Assembly (NCBI GenBank): GCA_003635265.1
Contig: PYIZ01000053.1
Coordinates: 148,274-212,273 of the forward strand
Source: Candidatus Poribacteria bacterium
GTDB taxonomy: Bacteria; Poribacteria; WGA-4E; PCPOR2b
Direction: 5' to 3'
Length of the DNA stretch: 64,000 bases
Shown here: piece after piece, positions 63,615 to 64,000 of the stretch
How the letters are laid out: every line of letters starts with the position of its first letter
Position numbering within the stretch: position 1 is the stretch's first letter
Notes under the pieces: generated by a model
The model's database searches: none
Told to the model about the DNA's origin: nothing
The model's input: only the letters and a program-made list of their open reading frames with translations
Translations under genes and position numbers: made by a program

Positions 63615-64000
63615 TTAGCCGAGTTTAGATAGGTGTGGATTGAATCTGACACCTATGGGGGACGCCATCGCCCCAACTACGGGACTCAAAATCAATCCCG
63701 ATACTTTGTTCCACAGGTTGATTGCCCCAACACCGTCTCGGTGATACTGAAAGCCACAATGGTTGCAGTGATAGTTACGGTTAGTGGGCTTCTTTCGGTT
63801 GCCACACCGTGGACAAGTCTGAGAGGTGTATGCCTCTGACACAAACTTGACTTTCAAACCTGCCAGTTCTGCCTTGTAGCATATCATGGACTGGAGACGG
63901 GCAAACGCCCATTGGTGAACCTTCTGGTTAGACTTCTTTGAAAACTTCGCTCGCTTACGGATGCCTTTGAGTTTTCCTATCACTATCGTATCTGCCTTCG
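63615..64000 (-). CDS. tnpB: TnpB (IS200/IS605 OrfB), 5' end outside window
   Basis: C-terminal part of a TnpB, the RNA-guided RuvC nuclease of IS200/IS605 elements. The frame is open to the window edge (base 64000), so the gene starts beyond it. The visible 128 residues contain IVIGKLKGIRK (end of a RuvC segment), SKKSNQKVHQWAFARLQSMICYKAELAG, the zinc finger SQTCPRCG...YHCNHCGF, and the last RuvC acidic residue in HRDGVGAINLWNK, all intact. TnpA (Y1 transposase) is not visible. The C-terminal tail after NLWNK (about 30 residues) is longer than usual. Confidence 0.87.
   Translation of the reverse strand, partial: KADTIVIGKLKGIRKRAKFSKKSNQKVHQWAFARLQSMICYKAELAGLKVKFVSEAYTSQTCPRCGNRKKPTNRNYHCNHCGFQYHRDGVGAINLWNKVSGLILSPVVGAMASPIGVRFNPHLSKLG

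Noticed and set aside
1..64000. tRNA or rRNA genes
   Set aside because: I found no cloverleaf-like segments with T-arm GGTTCGANTCC and no rRNA-like sequence, although a covariance search was not possible.

Overview
The window looks like a stretch of chromosome from an uncultured, Gram-negative-type bacterium with moderate GC. It carries many lipoproteins with lipoboxes, an LpoB-type outer-membrane lipoprotein and a PorX-like regulator. The mix of SelA-like PLP enzymes, sugar-isomerase-like TIM barrels, formamidase, TolB-like propellers and dispersed palindromic repeats is reminiscent of Candidatus Poribacteria and related sponge or marine lineages. This is an inference from gene style: no rRNA gene is present and I see no tRNA.

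Layout. 1-9000: end of a fatty acid desaturase, then minus-strand metabolic genes (ComM-like ATPase, acetamidase/formamidase, DUF805 protein, two xylose-isomerase-like TIM barrels, a VOC protein, a TPP enzyme of the acetolactate synthase type). 9467-13382: plus-strand operon of two CBS-pair proteins and a 2-oxoacid:ferredoxin oxidoreductase (KorAB). 13587-17144: orphan ABC permease, a small membrane-anchored coiled coil, an S9 peptidase. 17145-22761: a possible attenuator leader, threonine synthase, an aspartate-type aminotransferase and an M16 peptidase pair. 22891-27897: HEAT protein, glycerophosphodiesterase, a peroxiredoxin-like gene with an in-frame UGA at the catalytic cysteine position, a SelA-like enzyme, an AAC(3)-like acetyltransferase and a GNAT. 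28344-38377: a lipoprotein-rich region (TolB-like propeller, four related Ig-like lipoproteins, PEGA lipoprotein, LpoB plus a TPR-like lipoprotein) with repeat-rich spacers and a broken gene. 38403-47749: housekeeping genes on the minus strand (uvrA, PfkB kinase, thiI, AAA ATPase, RNase HIII) plus a glycerophosphodiesterase and a beta-helix lipoprotein. 47948-53933: histidine kinase and PorX-like regulator, RNase G, ribosomal proteins L21 and L27. 54147-56897: a full-length P-type ATPase in which the catalytic motifs are replaced. 57032-64000: a second SelA-like enzyme, a Gfo/Idh/MocA oxidoreductase, a sodium:alanine symporter, branched-chain amino acid permeases LivM and LivH, and the end of an IS200/IS605 TnpB gene cut by the window edge.

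The most striking items are: (1) a probable selenocysteine peroxiredoxin with no cysteine at all, a UGA at the active site and a hairpin at about bacterial-SECIS distance; (2) an intact 916-residue pseudo-P-type ATPase; (3) a leader upstream of thrC with mutually exclusive hairpins and a short reading frame; (4) two families of intergenic elements, one MITE-like with a GGCTCATGT-type inverted terminus and a central hairpin, the other GTAG-headed REP-like palindromes with differing stems; (5) a recently duplicated lipoprotein family sharing a nearly identical internal block; (6) a PorX/PorY-like two-component pair.
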